Shown here one piece after another: positions 62,072 through 64,000 of a stretch of 64,000 bases of DNA (its first letter is position 1; the number at the start of each line of letters is the position of its first letter). This stretch comes from a bacterium SCSIO 12643. Lineage in GTDB: Bacteria > Bacteroidota > Bacteroidia > Flavobacteriales_G > Salibacteraceae. The stretch spans positions 2,232,001 through 2,296,000 of the forward strand of contig CP073750.1 in NCBI GenBank assembly GCA_024398135.1, written 5' to 3'. Both the position numbers and the translations under genes were made by a program. Below the pieces are notes generated by a model. It saw only the letters and a program-made list of their open reading frames with translations. It ran no database searches and was not told the DNA's origin.

Positions 62072-62737
62072 ATGGCAAATCAAAAAAAAATAGCACCATC
62101 TTTATTATCAGCGGATTTTAGTAGGTTGCAAGAAGATATCACTTTGGTAGAAGAAGGTGGCGCAGATGTACTGCATGTGGATGTGATGGATGGCCATTTT
62201 GTTCCAAATATCACTTTTGGACCTTTTATCGTAAAGGCAATTAAAAAATGTGCGTCAATTCCATTGGATGTACATTTGATGATTGAGAATCCGGAACGTT
62301 ATATTGAAGATTTCGCTAAAGCAGGCTCTGACTATATTACTGTTCATGTAGAAGCATGTACGCATATTCATAGAGTATTGCAACAAATCAAAGCTACAGG
62401 TGCAAAAGTAGGAGTGTCGTTAAATCCGGGGACGCCATTAAGTAGTATTGAAGAGGTATTGGGAGATGTAGATTTGATTTTGATTATGTCGGTAAACCCT
62501 GGATTTGGAGGACAATCATTTATCCAGGGAGCATTGGATAAGATTAGACGTTTACGCCAAATGTTGAGTGAAAGAGGTTTGGATCATGTGGAGATTGAAA
62601 TTGATGGAGGTGTCAAATTGGATAATATTGCTGAAGTAGCAGAAGCCGGAGTGGATATCTTTGTGTCAGGATCAGGAATATATAAAGCTGAAGACCCAAA
62701 GGATATGATTGCTCAGATGAAGAAGGTGATTGCTTAA
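62072..62737 (+). CDS. rpe: Ribulose-phosphate 3-epimerase
   Basis: 221 aa TIM barrel. APSLLSADFSRLQEDI, LHVDVMDGHFVPNITFG with the metal-ligand Asp, DVHLMIENP, ILIMSVNPGFGGQSFI and EIDGGVKLDNI. It interconverts ribulose-5-phosphate and xylulose-5-phosphate in the pentose phosphate pathway. Its TAA directly abuts the stop of the convergent RDD gene with no spacer. Confidence 0.96.
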   Translation: MANQKKIAPSLLSADFSRLQEDITLVEEGGADVLHVDVMDGHFVPNITFGPFIVKAIKKCASIPLDVHLMIENPERYIEDFAKAGSDYITVHVEACTHIHRVLQQIKATGAKVGVSLNPGTPLSSIEEVLGDVDLILIMSVNPGFGGQSFIQGALDKIRRLRQMLSERGLDHVEIEIDGGVKLDNIAEVAEAGVDIFVSGSGIYKAEDPKDMIAQMKKVIA

Positions 62738-63457
62738 TTATCGGGTAAGAATAACATAATCACGTAGAAGGTCCTTTAAAAACAGTAAAGGATCTTTGAC
62801 TTTTTCGTTGATATCTAATTCGAATTTTAGTTTATCCACCATTTCCCATAAGGCAGTCTTGTGAGCCTGGTTAACATTGCGCTGTGCTCTAAAAATCGTT
62901 GATTTTACCAATAACATGTCCTTGTCGTTTAATTTCTCTACCTGCGGATATTTAGGAGAGTAATTCTCTTTTGTTTTCATTTCCAAAAGATCATTCAGGG
63001 ATACGGTCTCCTTTTTATCAAATTTAATCACTGTGGTTCCAGCCATGACATCACCTAATCTTTGACCATACGCAGATGAAATGGAAAATGTAGTAGCCAC
63101 CATAAAAAGTGATCCATATAAATCTATAATTCGAAAAACCCAACGAATCACATAATCCAATACAGAGGGAGGAGCCCCGGTGAATTTTAGCACCTGAAGT
63201 CCAATAGCTTTTTTTCCAGGTGTGCTACCACGCGTAAAGATTTCAAAGAGTAGAGAGTAGAACAATATGATCAAAAAAATCAAATAAATGAGCCAATCAC
63301 CTGCAAGACCCAAAAAGTTAAAAAGAAGAAGTAGTAGCAAGATTCCACCTCCTAAGATGAGAAAATCAATCAAAAATGCTCCGGCTCTTTGTCCAAGTGT
63401 CGCCACCTGAAAATTGATGGAGACCAATGAAGCTGTTTTGGATGTGATTTGTTTCAA
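62738..63457 (-). CDS. RDD family membrane protein
   Basis: 239 aa. The family motif is LGQRAGAFLIDFLIL near residue 24; three helices follow with GSTPGKKAIGLQVL and VIRWVFRIIDLYGSLFMVAT as the later conserved parts. A soluble C-terminal tail of about 90 residues (ENYSPKYPQVEKLNDKDMLLVKS) is typical of Bacteroidota members. Transport or envelope role unproven. Divergent from the SpoIIM-like gene, a pairing common in Bacteroidota. Confidence 0.87.
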   Translation of the reverse strand: MKQITSKTASLVSINFQVATLGQRAGAFLIDFLILGGGILLLLLLFNFLGLAGDWLIYLIFLIILFYSLLFEIFTRGSTPGKKAIGLQVLKFTGAPPSVLDYVIRWVFRIIDLYGSLFMVATTFSISSAYGQRLGDVMAGTTVIKFDKKETVSLNDLLEMKTKENYSPKYPQVEKLNDKDMLLVKSTIFRAQRNVNQAHKTALWEMVDKLKFELDINEKVKDPLLFLKDLLRDYVILTR

Positions 63458-63611
63458 AGCTGTGGGTTTTGAGCATGTAAAGGAAAGGTCTTTTTTGATC
63501 TTTACCTAATAATTGGAAAATAAATTCATTTTGGAGTTTATAAAGCCCAATACTATTCGTTTGATTTGGTTGTTTCCTTGGTTGAATTTTTTACTTTTAT
63601 CGACTGAAGAG

Positions 63612-64000
63612 ATGAAAGAAACCAGTTTCATTAGCCAGAATAAGGATAAATGGTCTGAAGGAGAAAAACTTTTTAAAAAAGAAACTTCTAACCCTGAGGA
63701 AATTTCGGAGATGTTTGTTGAGGTATCCGAAGACTTATCCTATAGCCGAACTTTTTACCCCCATCGCGGTGTACGTATTTATTTGAATCGGTTTGCACAG
63801 GCATTGTTTTTCAAAATAGATATTAGGAAAGTGACGCTGAAGGGGATTAAAAAATTTTGGAAGGAAGAAATACCTTATTCAATGCATCAGTCACGAAAAG
63901 ATATGCGTCTGGCGTTATTTATCTTTTTTATAGGTGCGTTGATCGGGACCACATCCAATCTATATGATCCTGAATTTGTAAGAGGTATCCTCGGGGATCA
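63612..64000 (+). CDS. SpoIIM (DUF95) family membrane protein, 5' part
   Basis: ATG 63612; 129 codons before the window ends. MKETSFISQNKDKWSEGEKLF is the family start (KExxFIxxNKxKW). YSRTFYPHRGVRIYLNRFAQALF and the first helix MRLALFIFFIGALIGTTS follow as in bacterial SpoIIM-like proteins outside sporulation. The frame is open further up to 63513 but that part is not family-like. Function unknown. 63458-63611 is the divergent intergenic region with RDD; I see no exact promoter there. Confidence 0.85.
   Translation, partial: MKETSFISQNKDKWSEGEKLFKKETSNPEEISEMFVEVSEDLSYSRTFYPHRGVRIYLNRFAQALFFKIDIRKVTLKGIKKFWKEEIPYSMHQSRKDMRLALFIFFIGALIGTTSNLYDPEFVRGILGD

Noticed and set aside
1-64000. CRISPR arrays, insertion sequences, prophage, integrase or toxin-antitoxin loci
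   Set aside because: No short regular direct repeats with spacers, no transposase, integrase or phage structural genes, and no typical toxin-antitoxin pairs were seen on either strand.

Overview
The window comes from a low-GC member of the Bacteroidota, most likely order Flavobacteriales. Family is not certain; a Crocinitomicaceae/Cryomorphaceae-like bacterium would fit. Evidence: three proteins end in type IX secretion (T9SS) sorting domains, two type A and one gliding-associated type B. gldA, gldE and gldD are present, with the flavobacterial order mutY-ssb-gldE-gldD. The promoters carry the Bacteroidota TTTG / TAnnTTTG elements instead of sigma70 -35/-10 boxes. Start codons lack Shine-Dalgarno sequences, yet prfB keeps an internal AGGGGG programmed-frameshift site. 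No phage, insertion sequence, CRISPR array or rRNA was found; this is chromosomal core plus a few lineage-specific genes.

Layout. 1-5.2 kb: 5' part of an aspartate kinase, a BI-1 family membrane protein, a thioredoxin-tailed lipoprotein, and a 606-aa protein whose middle resembles nitronate-monooxygenase TIM barrels. 5.3-12.2 kb: two orphan secreted or membrane small proteins, then an RND efflux operon in which pump and outer-membrane factor are fused in one 1542-aa frame across an A7 tract. 12.2-16.5 kb: a secreted alpha/beta hydrolase, a two-gene ABC exporter, and tightly packed small genes (VOC, DUF4190-like, DUF2752, SnoaL-like). 16.6 kb: tRNA-Phe(GAA). 16.8-24.5 kb: an envelope gene run, coaX, an outer-membrane protein, a TPR protein, lptC, a small membrane protein, a CNNM/CBS protein and a PpiD/SurA-type foldase.

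24.6-32.8 kb: pepE, elbB, an outer-membrane protein, a U32 peptidase overlapping a ferredoxin, rsgA, gldA, a methyltransferase, a UbiA-like membrane protein and a secreted glycine-rich protein. 32.9-45.8 kb: gcvP, two paralogous T9SS type A proteins, the MlaF/MlaE-like lipid transport pair, a 41-aa lipoprotein, an SprT-like metalloprotease, a mannose-1-phosphate guanylyltransferase, fumC, a 44-aa membrane protein and an ArsC-family protein. 45.9-64 kb: a 1013-aa adhesin of twelve Ig-like repeats, prfB with its frameshift, recX, rng, a 30-aa mS38/bS22-like ribosomal protein, HU, mutY-ssb-gldE-gldD, ctaA, tatC, a DUF5686 outer-membrane protein, lptB, rpe, an RDD protein and the start of a SpoIIM-family gene.

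Many genes serve the envelope: LPS transport (lptC, lptB), phospholipid transport (MlaEF-like), periplasmic folding (PPIase), Tat export, T9SS cargo, gliding (gldA, gldD, gldE) and efflux. The most interesting items are the pump/outer-membrane-factor fusion at a homopolymer, a perfect 19-bp palindrome on the U32-peptidase promoter, terminator hairpins hidden inside coding sequence (lptC start, arsC end), very short or absent mRNA leaders, several genes too small for standard ORF cut-offs, and the uncharacterised 606-aa flavoprotein-like gene. I see no clearly new multi-gene defence or biosynthetic system here.
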